A stretch of 64,000 nucleotides of DNA. It comes from an uncultured Maribacter sp. (GTDB lineage Bacteria > Bacteroidota > Bacteroidia > Flavobacteriales > Flavobacteriaceae). The DNA lies in assembly GCF_947500985.1 (NCBI RefSeq), contig NZ_CANMTX010000001.1:711384-775383 (forward strand), written 5' to 3'. Of this stretch, positions 9,531 to 20,000 are shown piece by piece; within the stretch, counting starts at the first letter, position 1, and each line of letters begins with the position of its first letter. The notes under the pieces were generated by a model that was given only the letters and a program-made list of their open reading frames with translations, was not told where the DNA came from and did not search any database. Both the position numbers and the translations under genes were made by a program.

Positions 9531-10694
9531 TTGAAACAAAAGCTACATATTCTCCCCATCATTATTCTCTCGCAATTTGCCTGCACTTCTACATGGTTTG
9601 CTGGGAATGCAATATTAGAATCGCTAACTAAAAAATTAGATTTTGGTGCAGACATTGTAAGCCATGTCATTTCTTCAGTACAATTCGGATTCATTATCGG
9701 GACCCTAATATTCGGCGTTTTAATGATTGCAGATCGGTTTTCTCCTTCGAGAGTATTTATGATTTGTGCCTTTCTAGCATCCGTTTCCAATCTGACATTA
9801 ATTTATCCAAATTTAAACGTAGGTGGTTTACTATTGGCTAGATTTAGTACAGGTTTCTTTTTAGCAGGTATTTATCCCGTAGGAATGAAAATAGCAGCAG
9901 ATTATTACGAAAAAGGACTCGGAAAAGCATTGGGATTTTTAGTCGGAGCATTAGTTCTAGGCACCGCTTTTCCTTTTTTAATTAAAGGAAGCCCTTTAGC
10001 AAGTCATCCAGACAAGGTTATTATGTTAACTTCTGGCATTACTGCTTTTGGCGGACTCATACTTTTTTTACTAGTGCCAAACGGTCCTTATCGAGTGGCA
10101 AGTACTACTTTAAAATTTGATGCGGGACCGAAGCTTTTCAAAAATTTCGAATTTAAAAAAGCTGCATTTGGGTATTTTGGTCACATGTGGGAACTCTATG
10201 CCTTTTGGGCTTTTACACCTATTGCCATTCAATATTTTGCGATTCAATCAGGTAGTGATATTTCGGTCTCACTTTGGTCAGGAATCGTTATTGCCCTTGG
10301 CGGATTATCTTGTGCCTATGGAGGTATTCTTTCGCAACGCATTGGCAGTAAGAAAGTAGCATTGATAGCTTTAATAGCATCGGGTTTTCTATGTTTAATT
10401 TCTCCACTTCTATTTTCTCTCCCTATTTATTTATTCTTGGTAGGTTGGTGTTTATGGGGCATTGCCGTTACCGCAGATTCTCCTCAATTCTCAAACTTGG
10501 TGGCATCAGCCGTAGCACCCGAATTAAAAGGTACTGCTCTAACTCTAGTAAATTGTATTGGTTTTGCCATTACTATTATAAGTATTCAACTTCTAGGATC
10601 ACTTCAATCGATCATCTCTATTGATCTTTTATTTATTCCTTTAGCTATAGGTCCGTTGCTTGGTGTATACTATTTATTGATTAAAAGACGATGA
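9531..10694 (+). CDS. Major facilitator superfamily transporter
   Basis: About 387 aa, almost entirely hydrophobic, with around twelve predicted helices in two halves and the MFS loop RFSTGFFLAGIYPVGMKIAADYY in the N-terminal half. No ATG exists before the first helix; a TTG at 9531 (MKQKLHIL) or at 9516 (overlapping the previous stop by 11 nt) must start it, and I prefer 9531. The tight junction with the preceding gene points to translational coupling. The substrate is unknown; the sequence resembles the broad sugar/organic-anion permease groups no more than others. Confidence 0.82.
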   Translation: MKQKLHILPIIILSQFACTSTWFAGNAILESLTKKLDFGADIVSHVISSVQFGFIIGTLIFGVLMIADRFSPSRVFMICAFLASVSNLTLIYPNLNVGGLLLARFSTGFFLAGIYPVGMKIAADYYEKGLGKALGFLVGALVLGTAFPFLIKGSPLASHPDKVIMLTSGITAFGGLILFLLVPNGPYRVASTTLKFDAGPKLFKNFEFKKAAFGYFGHMWELYAFWAFTPIAIQYFAIQSGSDISVSLWSGIVIALGGLSCAYGGILSQRIGSKKVALIALIASGFLCLISPLLFSLPIYLFLVGWCLWGIAVTADSPQFSNLVASAVAPELKGTALTLVNCIGFAITIISIQLLGSLQSIISIDLLFIPLAIGPLLGVYYLLIKRR

Positions 10695-10755
10695 TAAGTC
10701 CTGCTTATAAAGAAATCTCTTTATTATCCTATTAATACTATAGTATATGCTTCTA

Positions 10756-10763
10756 TACTTTTG
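10756..10763 (+). promoter_or_regulatory. Possible -7 promoter box for the M28/M1 peptidase genes
   Basis: TACTTTTG matches the Bacteroidota -7 consensus TAnnTTTG exactly and lies about 85 nt before the M28 gene. No good TTTG box is seen 19-21 nt upstream, so this is a half-supported promoter. Confidence 0.3.
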
Positions 10764-10847
10764 TGCCTGAAATTATGCTCAACCCTATATTTTACTTAAT
10801 TTTAGAATTGTATTAACCACACTAGCTTTACTCATAAAAAAATTGAA

Positions 10848-12179
10848 ATGAAAAAAATTTTACTGTTTACCTTTTTAACCTCAGCCATTACGTTAACTGC
10901 GCAAACCGACCAACGTATTTATGATATTATTGATGCGGTTTCTGCTGAACGAATAGAAAACGATGTTACTAAACTTGTCAATTTTGGTACTAGACATACC
11001 TTAAGCGATACGGTTTCAACCACAAGGGGTATTGGTGCTGCAAGACGTTGGATCAAAAATGAATTCGAAAAAACATCTACTGAATGTAATGGGTGTTTAA
11101 ATGTTTTCTTTCAAAAAGACTTAGTTAAAAAAGGTGCAAACGATCGTATTGTAAAAGATGTAGAAGTAGTTAATGTACTTGCTATTCAAAAAGGGACAAA
11201 ATATCCTAATCGCTATATAATTATGAGTGGCGATATCGATTCTCGTGTAAGCGATCCAACCAATTTCACAGATGATTCTCCGGGTGCGAATGATAACGCT
11301 AGCGGAATGGCAGGTACCATAGAAGCTGCTCGCGTACTGTCAAAATATAAATTCGAGAACAGCATTATCTATATGGGTCTTTCAGGTGAAGAACAAGGTC
11401 TTTTTGGTGGTGGCGGTATTGCGCAATACGCTAAAGATAAAGGCTGGGAAGTTATTGGTATTTTCAATAATGACATGATCGGTAATATTACTGGTGTGGA
11501 TGGTACTGTAAGTAATGTAGATTTTAGAATTTTCTCTGAACCTGTACCACCAACAGAAACTGAAAAACAACGAAAAGCAAGACGTTTTTATGGTGGTGAA
11601 GTGGACGGAATTTCTAGACAACTGGCGCGTTATGTACATAAAAACGTGAAGCAGTACATGCCAGAAATGAACCCAATGATGATTTATCGTTTGGATCGTT
11701 TTGGTCGTGGTGGACACCATAGACCTTTTAACGATGCCGGTTTTCCTGGTATTCGTATTATGGAAGCTCATGAGAACTACACACAACAACATCAAGATAT
11801 TCGTGTTGAAGATGGTATTGCCTATGGCGATGTTCTAGAACATGTAAACTTTGAGTATGCAGCTAAATTAACTGCTGTAAACGCTATAAACTTGGCATCT
11901 ATAGCTTGGGCACCGCCTGCACCAGAAACGGTTAAAATAGGTGGTATTGTGGAACCTGCCGCAAAATTTCAATGGAGCAAGGTTGATGGAGCAAAAGGAT
12001 ATAAAATATACTGGAGAGATACTACATCTCCCACTTGGGATTATAGCAGATATGTTGGTGACGTTTCTGAATTCTTATTGAAAGGCATCGTTATCGATAA
12101 TTTTTTCTTCGGTGTTTCTGCTGTTGGCGAAAACGGATTTGAGAGTCCGGTTGTTTTTCCTAACGGAATTTTTAGATAG
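10848..12179 (+). CDS. Exported M28 family zinc metallopeptidase
   Basis: 443 aa with a signal peptide (MKKILLFTFLTSAITLTAQ). The M28 co-catalytic zinc site is visible: metal Asp in SPGANDNASG, catalytic Glu and metal Glu in LSGEEQGLFG, metal Asp in FNNDMIGN and a late His in the ENYTQQHQD region. Family members are aminopeptidases or carboxypeptidases. After about residue 360 there is a fibronectin-type tail (FQWSKVDGAKGYKIYWRD). It is 18 nt upstream of an exported M1 aminopeptidase, so the two probably work together on peptides in the periplasm or outside the cell. Confidence 0.9.
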   Translation: MKKILLFTFLTSAITLTAQTDQRIYDIIDAVSAERIENDVTKLVNFGTRHTLSDTVSTTRGIGAARRWIKNEFEKTSTECNGCLNVFFQKDLVKKGANDRIVKDVEVVNVLAIQKGTKYPNRYIIMSGDIDSRVSDPTNFTDDSPGANDNASGMAGTIEAARVLSKYKFENSIIYMGLSGEEQGLFGGGGIAQYAKDKGWEVIGIFNNDMIGNITGVDGTVSNVDFRIFSEPVPPTETEKQRKARRFYGGEVDGISRQLARYVHKNVKQYMPEMNPMMIYRLDRFGRGGHHRPFNDAGFPGIRIMEAHENYTQQHQDIRVEDGIAYGDVLEHVNFEYAAKLTAVNAINLASIAWAPPAPETVKIGGIVEPAAKFQWSKVDGAKGYKIYWRDTTSPTWDYSRYVGDVSEFLLKGIVIDNFFFGVSAVGENGFESPVVFPNGIFR

Positions 12180-12197
12180 GCATAATCCATATTAGAC

Positions 12198-13805
12198 ATG
12201 AACAAATTACTTGTTGCTTTTACCCTTGGAATATTTACTTTTTCACAAGCTCAAACTTTTACTGAGCAAGATACGCTTAGAGGTAGTATTACCCCTGAAC
12301 GTGAATGGTGGGACCTTAACTATTATCACTTAGATATTGATGTTAATCCTGATGATAAATTTATAAACGGAAGCAATACAATTCGCTACAAAGTACTGAA
12401 ACCTCATCAAGTTCTACAGGTAGATTTGCAACCACCATTGCAAATTAAAAAAGTGACACAAGACGGGGTCGAACTTAAATTGACGCATAACATTAATGCC
12501 CATTTTATACAATTAACCAAACCTCAGCAAGTAGGTGATTTTAATGAGGTTGTTGTCACGTATTCTGGCCACCCAAAAGAAGCGGTTAAAGCTCCTTGGG
12601 ATGGTGGATTCTCTTGGAAAAAAGATGCTAATGATAACGATTTCGTTGCTACTTCTTGCCAAGGTTTAGGGGCTAGCGTTTGGTGGCCGAACAAAGATCA
12701 CATGTACGACGAAGTAGATAGTATGTTAATCAGTGTAAAAGCACCAAAAGGATTAATGAATGTCTCTAATGGTCGCCTTAGAAGTGTTGACAAAGAGACA
12801 AATACCTACAATTGGTTTGTTTCTAACCCAATCAATAACTATGGTGTTAATGTCAATATCGGTGATTATGTACATTTTGATGAAATATATCAAGGAGAAA
12901 AAGGTGCACTTGATATGGATTATTATGTTTTAAAAGATAATCTAGAGAAAGCAAAGCCCCATTTTAAAGATGCTCCCAAAATGATGCAAGCCTTTGAATA
13001 TTGGTTCGGACCCTACCCTTTTTATGAAGACTCATTTAAACTGGTCGAAGTCCCCTATTTAGGTATGGAACACCAAAGCTCTGTTACGTATGGCAATCAA
13101 TATCAGAAAGGATATTTAGGTAGAGATTTATCGGGAACCGGTTGGGGATTAAAATTCGATTTTATTATTATTCATGAAGCTGGGCACGAATGGTTTGCAA
13201 ATAATATTACTTATAAAGATGCCGCAGATATGTGGATCCACGAAGGGTTCACCTGTTATTCTGAAAGTTTGTTTTTAGACTATCATTATGGTACAGAGGC
13301 GGCAAATGCATATGTACAAGGTATTCGAAATAATATTAAAAACGATAAGCCCATTATCGGTATCTACAATGTAAATCACGAAGGTAGTAGCGATATGTAT
13401 TATAAAGGCTCTAATATTCTTCATACGTTACGCCAGGTGGTAAATGATGATAGAAAATGGCAGACTATTTTACGTGGTCTAAATTCAGAATTCTATCATA
13501 AAACAGTTACTACTGACGAAATTGAGAAGGTAATCGGTATAGAAATGAACCGCGATTTAAAACCCTTTTTTGATCAATACTTAAGAACGACCAAGATTCC
13601 TGTTTTTGAGTATAAAGTGAAAGGCAAAAAGCTATCTTATCGTTTTACTAATACTGTAGAGAACTTCACCCTGCCCATAAAAGTATATATCGATGAAATC
13701 CCTGTTTGGCTAGAACCTAGTAACGAATGGCAATCGGAAAAAATGAAAGGCAGCTTTGAAAACTTACGTGTAGATCCAAATTTCTATATTGAGACTAACC
13801 CTTAA
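12198..13805 (+). CDS. Exported M1 family aminopeptidase
   Basis: 535 aa with a signal peptide ending near SQAQT. The gluzincin motif HEAGH (326-330) with the third zinc ligand Glu at 349 (WIHEGF) shows the canonical HExxH-x18-E spacing. The exopeptidase motif appears as YLGMEHQS, a variant of GAMEN in which the N-terminal-amine-binding Glu is kept. It lacks the long C-terminal helical domain of PepN-type enzymes, as is common in exported Bacteroidota members. It is the second gene of a pair with the M28 peptidase. Confidence 0.92.
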   Translation: MNKLLVAFTLGIFTFSQAQTFTEQDTLRGSITPEREWWDLNYYHLDIDVNPDDKFINGSNTIRYKVLKPHQVLQVDLQPPLQIKKVTQDGVELKLTHNINAHFIQLTKPQQVGDFNEVVVTYSGHPKEAVKAPWDGGFSWKKDANDNDFVATSCQGLGASVWWPNKDHMYDEVDSMLISVKAPKGLMNVSNGRLRSVDKETNTYNWFVSNPINNYGVNVNIGDYVHFDEIYQGEKGALDMDYYVLKDNLEKAKPHFKDAPKMMQAFEYWFGPYPFYEDSFKLVEVPYLGMEHQSSVTYGNQYQKGYLGRDLSGTGWGLKFDFIIIHEAGHEWFANNITYKDAADMWIHEGFTCYSESLFLDYHYGTEAANAYVQGIRNNIKNDKPIIGIYNVNHEGSSDMYYKGSNILHTLRQVVNDDRKWQTILRGLNSEFYHKTVTTDEIEKVIGIEMNRDLKPFFDQYLRTTKIPVFEYKVKGKKLSYRFTNTVENFTLPIKVYIDEIPVWLEPSNEWQSEKMKGSFENLRVDPNFYIETNP

Positions 13806-13911
13806 AATTCACTTTACAACATATTAATTTTTAGCGTTCATCATAAATTAAATAGGATTAATTTCCTTTTTAAATTATGGTATTTTTACCGCATCTATTT
13901 GATAGGTCTCC

Positions 13912-15027
13912 ATGAAAAAAACGCTTGCCAGATATAGAAATAGTGCCTTCAGAAGTTTTATTCGAAGGCATTCTAAATATGCGCCAATACTGTTCTTTAT
14001 TGGAGGATTCATTTTTGATACCTTAACTTTAGGTCGTATTGACCGTACGTATGACCTTACGGTTTTATGTCTACACATGACCTCTTTATCTATTGCGCTA
14101 TACCTCTATAATTTAGCTGATGATGGCAAATGGAAAAATACGTTTTTAGCACGGTATGAAGAATATTTGCCTTTAGCTATTCAGTTCTTTTTCGGCGGAT
14201 TATCTAGTGCTTATGTAATCTACTTCTCTAGAAGTGTTTCTTTATCTAAAACAGCATCGTTCTTTATAATTCTTGTTCTATTGTTGATTGCCAATGAGTT
14301 TTTAAAAAAAAGGATTTCTAATAAATACCTTCAATTTGGAGTGTACTACTTTATAAGTTTTACTTTTTTCACGTTTATGATTCCTGTTTTCTTAAAGGAA
14401 TTAAACACCACGATATTCTTAATCTCCGGTGCGGTTAGCCTAGTAAGTACCTTAGTGCTTCTCACCTTTATCTATGGAAAAAGTCCTAGTACTCGTAAAG
14501 AAATTAAACTGGGTAAAATGATTGTCATAATTTTAGCTATTTATGGCATTATTAATCTATTCTATTTTCTAAGATTAATACCACCCGTTCCATTAGCATT
14601 AGATAAAGGTATTGTTGCTCATGATGTTGTATTAAAGAATGGTAACTATGAGGTAACCTACGAATCTGAAGAATCGTTCATTTTTTGGAGAAAACACAAA
14701 CTAGAATATAACTATACTCCAGACCAAAGGGTGTATATATTTTCTTCAATCTTCGCTCCTACAGATTTAAAAAAGTCCATTTTTCATCGATGGAGAAGAT
14801 ATAATGACAAAACCAAAGAATGGGTAACTGTAGATGATATCGGTTATGATATTACAGGTGGTAGAGATGGCGGATTTAGAGGTTACACCTACAAGACCAA
14901 TGTGATGCCGGGTGAATGGGAAGTACAAGTACTTACTGAAGAAGAACAGGTATTAGGTGTTATTGGTTTTCATATTAACCTTAAAACAGACCAAGAACCT
15001 TTGCGTCTGAAGACAACAAAGTTTTAA
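13912..15027 (+). CDS. DUF2914 domain membrane protein
   Basis: 371 aa. Residues about 20 to 235 hold seven or so hydrophobic helices. The C-terminal soluble domain has the DUF2914 pattern of paired aromatic and Gly residues (HRWRRYNDKTKEWV, GGFRGYTYKTNVMPGEWEVQ, VLGVIGFHI). Function unknown; DUF2914 also occurs in proteins linked to cell-envelope or motility complexes. It stands alone, 106 nt after the M1 peptidase. Confidence 0.75.
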   Translation: MKKTLARYRNSAFRSFIRRHSKYAPILFFIGGFIFDTLTLGRIDRTYDLTVLCLHMTSLSIALYLYNLADDGKWKNTFLARYEEYLPLAIQFFFGGLSSAYVIYFSRSVSLSKTASFFIILVLLLIANEFLKKRISNKYLQFGVYYFISFTFFTFMIPVFLKELNTTIFLISGAVSLVSTLVLLTFIYGKSPSTRKEIKLGKMIVIILAIYGIINLFYFLRLIPPVPLALDKGIVAHDVVLKNGNYEVTYESEESFIFWRKHKLEYNYTPDQRVYIFSSIFAPTDLKKSIFHRWRRYNDKTKEWVTVDDIGYDITGGRDGGFRGYTYKTNVMPGEWEVQVLTEEEQVLGVIGFHINLKTDQEPLRLKTTKF

Positions 15028-15117
15028 GTTGATAACAACATATTAAATTATTCAATTTCAAAACGTTAACTTCTAAATTAGAGTCTATAATTATAACTAG
15101 TTATTTAATTTTTTAAA

Positions 15118-15150
15118 TTGTTTACCGCATTAAAACATAGTCTACCTTCG
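15118..15150 (+). promoter_or_regulatory. Possible promoter for the YkgJ-like gene
   Basis: TTG at 15118-15120 and TACCTTCG at 15143-15150 are 22 nt apart. The -7 box differs from TAnnTTTG by one base. The GTG start follows 19 nt later. Confidence 0.3.
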
Positions 15151-15169
15151 TACAACCTTAAATACATAA

Positions 15170-15775
15170 GTGACCATATATCAAAAAGTTCAAGCGGTAG
15201 ATCGTATTTTCAACCAATTGGATAAGGAGTTAGGCTCCTTTCAACAATCTACAGGACTTAGTTGTGTTGCCAATTGCGGACTATGTTGTTTAAAACCGGA
15301 CATCAACGCTACTGCATTAGAATTTTTACCACTAGCCTATCATCTTTTACTAAATGGCGAAACAGAACAATGGTTAGCGCAATTGCAAAATAATACTGAG
15401 GATAAACTCTGTCCTGTTTTGAACAAAGTTATTGCTCCGGGTTCTAAAGGCTTTTGCTCAGAATATGCACACCGTGGCCTTATTTGTAGACTATTTGGGT
15501 TTTCTGCCATGCTACACAAGAACAAAACTCCTACTCTGGTTACCTGTAAACCTATTAAGGAACAAAAAACAGAAGCTTTTAATAATGCCAATGCTCATAT
15601 TGCAGCTAATAAAAAATATCCGCTTATTAGTAATTACTATATGCAACTGCGCTCCATAGATGAATCTTTAGGAGAAGAATTGTTTCCGATAAGAATTGCC
15701 ATAGAAAAAGCTATCTATGCTGTTCTGGCATATTATGCCTATAGAGAACTACCTGGCAAAGACAATGTAGTATAA
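15170..15775 (+). CDS. YkgJ family cysteine-cluster protein
   Basis: 201 aa starting at a GTG, the only reasonable start. The N-terminal cluster CVANCGLCC (about residues 32-40), followed by further Cys residues in KLCPVL, GFCSEYA and GLICRLFG, matches the CxxxCxxCC zinc- or iron-binding family. Biochemical role is unknown for most members. It is followed by unlinked hydrolase and GAF genes in the same direction. Confidence 0.8.
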   Translation: MTIYQKVQAVDRIFNQLDKELGSFQQSTGLSCVANCGLCCLKPDINATALEFLPLAYHLLLNGETEQWLAQLQNNTEDKLCPVLNKVIAPGSKGFCSEYAHRGLICRLFGFSAMLHKNKTPTLVTCKPIKEQKTEAFNNANAHIAANKKYPLISNYYMQLRSIDESLGEELFPIRIAIEKAIYAVLAYYAYRELPGKDNVV

Positions 15776-15880
15776 TGTAGATTACTTTAAAAAAGAGATT
15801 AAACGTATCTTTATCATTAGATTTTTCATCTTCCAAATTATTGCTTTGTGAGATTATAGTCATTTCTATAAAAGTTTATT

Positions 15881-16516
15881 TTGAAAATATACGCTATTAG
15901 TGGATTAGGTGCTGACCAAAGAGTTTTTAATCATTTAACTCTAGATTTTGAGCTAATAGCTATAGATTGGATTACTCCCCACCACAACGAATCTATTAAA
16001 GAATATTCGAGAAGGCTTAGCGCAGTTATAGACACCAATGAAGAGTTCTGCTTAATCGGAGTTAGTTTCGGCGGATTAATTGCCACAGAAATCAATCAAA
16101 TACTTCATCCGAAAAAAGTAATTCTTATTTCTTCTGCACAAACAAAACGTGAATTAAGACCCATTTATAAATGGGTAGGCAAATCAAGAATTTTAAAGCT
16201 TGTACCTGCTTCTCTTTTCAATCCACCAAGGTTTCCTGCGAGGTATATCATCGGAGCCAATAACGCTAAACTATTTTATGAGATATTAGATGATACCGAT
16301 TTAAACTTTGTGAAATGGGCTTTACAAGAATTTACTACTTGGCAGAATTTAAAGCAATCAGCAAACGTTATTAAGATTAATGGCACAAAAGATAAATTGA
16401 TTCCCCCTAGAGGGACTACAAAAATGAAGCTAATTGAGGGTGGCGAACACTTTATGATAGTTGACCGAGCAAATGAAATCAGCGAAATCATTAATTTTGA
16501 ATTGAAAAATTCTTAG
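15881..16516 (+). CDS. Alpha/beta hydrolase
   Basis: 211 aa from a TTG start at 15881 (reads KIYAISGLGADQRVF). The nucleophile elbow is GVSFGG and the oxyanion-hole region is SGLGADQRVF. A late Asp occurs in GTKDKLIPP and a His in GGEHFMIVD, giving a complete Ser-Asp-His set. The substrate is unknown. It is 12 nt before the GAF-domain gene and probably co-transcribed with it. Confidence 0.82.
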   Translation: MKIYAISGLGADQRVFNHLTLDFELIAIDWITPHHNESIKEYSRRLSAVIDTNEEFCLIGVSFGGLIATEINQILHPKKVILISSAQTKRELRPIYKWVGKSRILKLVPASLFNPPRFPARYIIGANNAKLFYEILDDTDLNFVKWALQEFTTWQNLKQSANVIKINGTKDKLIPPRGTTKMKLIEGGEHFMIVDRANEISEIINFELKNS

Positions 16517-16528
16517 AAAAGAAATAAA

Positions 16529-16996
16529 ATGAACAACTCTAAAGAAATTATAGCAGCTATACATACTCAATTATCAAAGGATTCCCCAAATTGGGATAGC
16601 CTTTTAAAAACAGTTATAGAGCATTTTGACTGTTCTACCGGCACCTTACACTTTTTAGATAAAGACGATTTATTACAGCTTCAATCGCAAGTAGGTATTC
16701 CTGAGTTTTTGATTCCGAAGTTGTCTACTATCCCTATCGGTAAAGGTATGGCGGGTATTGCTGCAGAACGTAGAAAACCTGTTGAAATGTGTAATCTACA
16801 AACGGATGATTCTGGCGTAGCTAGACCTTCAGCAAAAGATACAAAAGTAGAAGGTTCATTAGCCGCACCATTATTATACAATGAAAAGCTTTTTGGAACT
16901 ATAGGTATCGCTAAACCTGTACCTTATGATTTTACAGCACCTGAAATGGATTTACTAATGGAAATTAGTGAATTGATAAGCAAAAAATTGATCTAA
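16529..16996 (+). CDS. GAF domain protein
   Basis: 155 aa made of one GAF domain (LHFLDKDDLLQLQSQVGIP, then IPIGKGMAGIAAERRKPVE, then EGSLAAPLLYNEKLFGTIGI). GAF domains bind small ligands or nucleotides or sense redox state; free-standing ones include methionine-R-sulfoxide reductase, but the Cys residues typical of that enzyme are not clear here. It ends 22 nt before a strong terminator. Confidence 0.82.
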   Translation: MNNSKEIIAAIHTQLSKDSPNWDSLLKTVIEHFDCSTGTLHFLDKDDLLQLQSQVGIPEFLIPKLSTIPIGKGMAGIAAERRKPVEMCNLQTDDSGVARPSAKDTKVEGSLAAPLLYNEKLFGTIGIAKPVPYDFTAPEMDLLMEISELISKKLI

Positions 16997-17018
16997 TTAT
17001 TTAGCTTATGTAAATAAA

Positions 17019-17044
17019 AAAAGCCCGCTATATCGCGGGCTTTT
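17019..17044. terminator. Bidirectional terminator between convergent genes
   Basis: AAAAGCCCGC and GCGGGCTTTT form a 10-bp stem with a six-base loop. The A and T tracts on either side make it work for both the GAF gene (+) and the convergent ThuA/dehydrogenase gene (-). Confidence 0.92.
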
Positions 17045-17065
17045 CAATTCAAATTAATCGTTATT

Positions 17066-20000
17066 TTATTTATTGGACTTACCTGGTATCACTACAGATT
17101 TAGAACCCGTTAAAGGTATTGTACCTTCAGCACCTGCATCAGTATAACTTGCTGTAATAACCATTACATGATCAGGAGCTGATGCTGCTGCAGTAATAAC
17201 CCCTTTTGATGGTAGCGATTTTTCTTTCTTATCATCACCGTTCAAGGAAAGAATGTATAATCCTATTTGTCTAGTTTCATCTGAGGTTACATTAGGATGC
17301 GCTGGCATAGTAACTTCTCCCCAAACACCATTACCACCTGTTTTAATTTTACCCTGTAAGTACTTTAAAGCATCTTTACGCTCTTTATACTTTGCTGCCA
17401 CATCTTTATAATTTGGCCCTATAGAAGCTGCAGCCTCTTTATGGCACACTTTACAATCCATTGCTTGGGTTAATGCTTTACCAGTAACCGCTGCAGAAAC
17501 CTGTTGATGTCCTAAATTCATAGCTACCTCATCCATTCCCTCCAAATAATCAACACTTACAAAAATATTACTAGGGTCAATGACAGTTCCATCAGCATCG
17601 GTCACAGAAACATCATATTTGATTTTTTGTCCAGGTACATAAAATTCAGGAACACCATCTGCGAGAGAAATACTTACCTCTGGTGCAGTATTACCAGCAA
17701 TAATACTAGTACCCTCACTAATTGTTTCTGCTCCTTTATTATCAAATACTGTTACTTTTAATTTAAAAGCCCCTGCATCTAGATAGGTATAATCAACAGA
17801 AGGTGCTGTTGTCTCTTTGCTTTCACCATTACCAAAATCCCATAAATAAGAAACAGTATCATTATCTCGATCATCTGCTTCTATTTTAGCGCTAACTTTT
17901 AAGGGTGTCTTACCATTGGTTTCACTAGTGGTTACAGAACTTATTACAGGTGGTCTATTACCGCCATTATATTCTATATAACCTAATGCTGAATTTGCGT
18001 TTTGTGAAAACCAGCCACTACCATATTCTAAAAGATAGATTTTACCATTTGGTCCAACTTCCATATCAATTAAACTATTGACATTAACCTCGGGTGCAAA
18101 CGGTTCCATTTTACTGAAATCTCCGTTTTTATCTAAATGTACGGCGAACATCCATCCACGCATCCAATCATAAATAATCACTTTACCATCATAGTAACTT
18201 GGTAGTTTCTCATCTCCTTGGTACATATCTGAGTAATAAGTAGGTCCTGCCATTGCATTTCTACCACCAGTTGCTGTTTGTGGAAAATCTTGAGAATCGT
18301 CATACGGATAATACACATATGCTGGCATTGCAGGTGGCAATTCTGTTAGCCCTGTATTATTACGAGAGTTATTTATAGGTTTTTTAGGATCAAATGCTGC
18401 ACCTGTTTTACCTGTTTCATAGTCGTATGCATTATAAGCAAAATTGTTACCTATAAATAATGGCCATCCAAAATTACCTGCTTTTTTAGCCTGGTTCATT
18501 TCATCATATCCTCTTGGACCTCTAGTGCTTAAACTATCTGCTCTTGCATCAGGACCAACGTCGCCCCAATACAAATACCCTCTCTTCATATCTATAGATA
18601 TTCTATACGGATTTCTATGACCCATAGTATAAATTTCTGGTCTCGTTTTATCTGTACCTACTGGGAATAAATTTCCTTCGGGTATGTCATACGTACCATC
18701 TTCCCTTACTTTAATTCTAAGTATTTTACCTCGTAAATCATTCGTATTACCTGAAGAACGACGAGCATCGTACTGCTCATGACCTGGTATATCATTCAAA
18801 GGTGCAAATCCGTTATTTACATATTTTACTTCTTTCTCATTAAACGGCGTTGAGTTATCACCTGTTGAAAGATATAGTAAGTTATCTGGACCAAAAGCTA
18901 TGGAACCACCGGTATGACAGCAAATCTCTCTCTGGCTATCTACATCCATAATTACCTGCTCAGAAGCTACATCAAACTTATCATCCTCAAATTTGAATCT
19001 TGACAAACGATTTACCCATTCATCACCTGTTGGTGAGTAGTATACGTAGATCCAATGGTTATCGGCAAAATCAGGGTCTTTTTGTAAACCCATTATTCCT
19101 TCTTCTGCATTTACACCCGGTGTATTCAATGTTTTGCTGTATACATCAAGCTTTAATACTTCACTAATTTCTTTGGTCTCATTATTATATAACATAACCT
19201 CTCCCCTACGCTGAGCTACCAAAACATTTCCGTTAGGCAAAACAGTCATTTCAGTAGGTTCAAAAAACTGACCTTCACTTAAAGTAACTTTTGCAAAACG
19301 ATCTGCATCTGGTGGTATTTGAGAAGTTACTTTAGAATAATCTAAATTTAAATTCTCACCTATGGCATATTGAATTCCACCTAACAAATGCTTTAAAAAT
19401 AAATCTTCAGAATAACTTTCATCTCCATGTCCACCGCCAGTATAAAATGCGCGTCCGCCATCGAAATCATGAAACCATGCTATAGGATGAAAATCTCCGT
19501 TAGCACCACCCTCATAGGTAGACTCATCTAAGGTCATCAGAACATTTATATCTGGATTGATGTTTTTGTAGTTATACAATTCATCTTTTCTAGTCCATAC
19601 AGAGTCGGTAAAAAACTGTGTAGCCTTAAAGTTCTTGTCCTTAATGATGAAATCAGCTGTTGGCATGCCCTTTGGGTGACTCAAAAATTGTGCTCCTGCC
19701 AGGTCATTGTACCAACCCCAATCATATTCGGTATCTGCCGCAGCATGTACACCAACATAACCACCACCAGCTTGAATATAACGCTCAAAAGCAGCTTCTT
19801 GATACTGATCTAATACATTACCAGTAGTACTTAAAAATATAATAGTTGAATATTGTTTTAGGTTTTCATCTGTAAATAAATCTGCATTCTTGGTAGTATC
19901 GACTGCAAATCCGTTTTCTGTTCCTAACTTTTGAATGGCTGCAACGCCCGCAGGTATTGACCCATGCTTAAAACCCATAGTTTTTGAGAAAACTAAAACT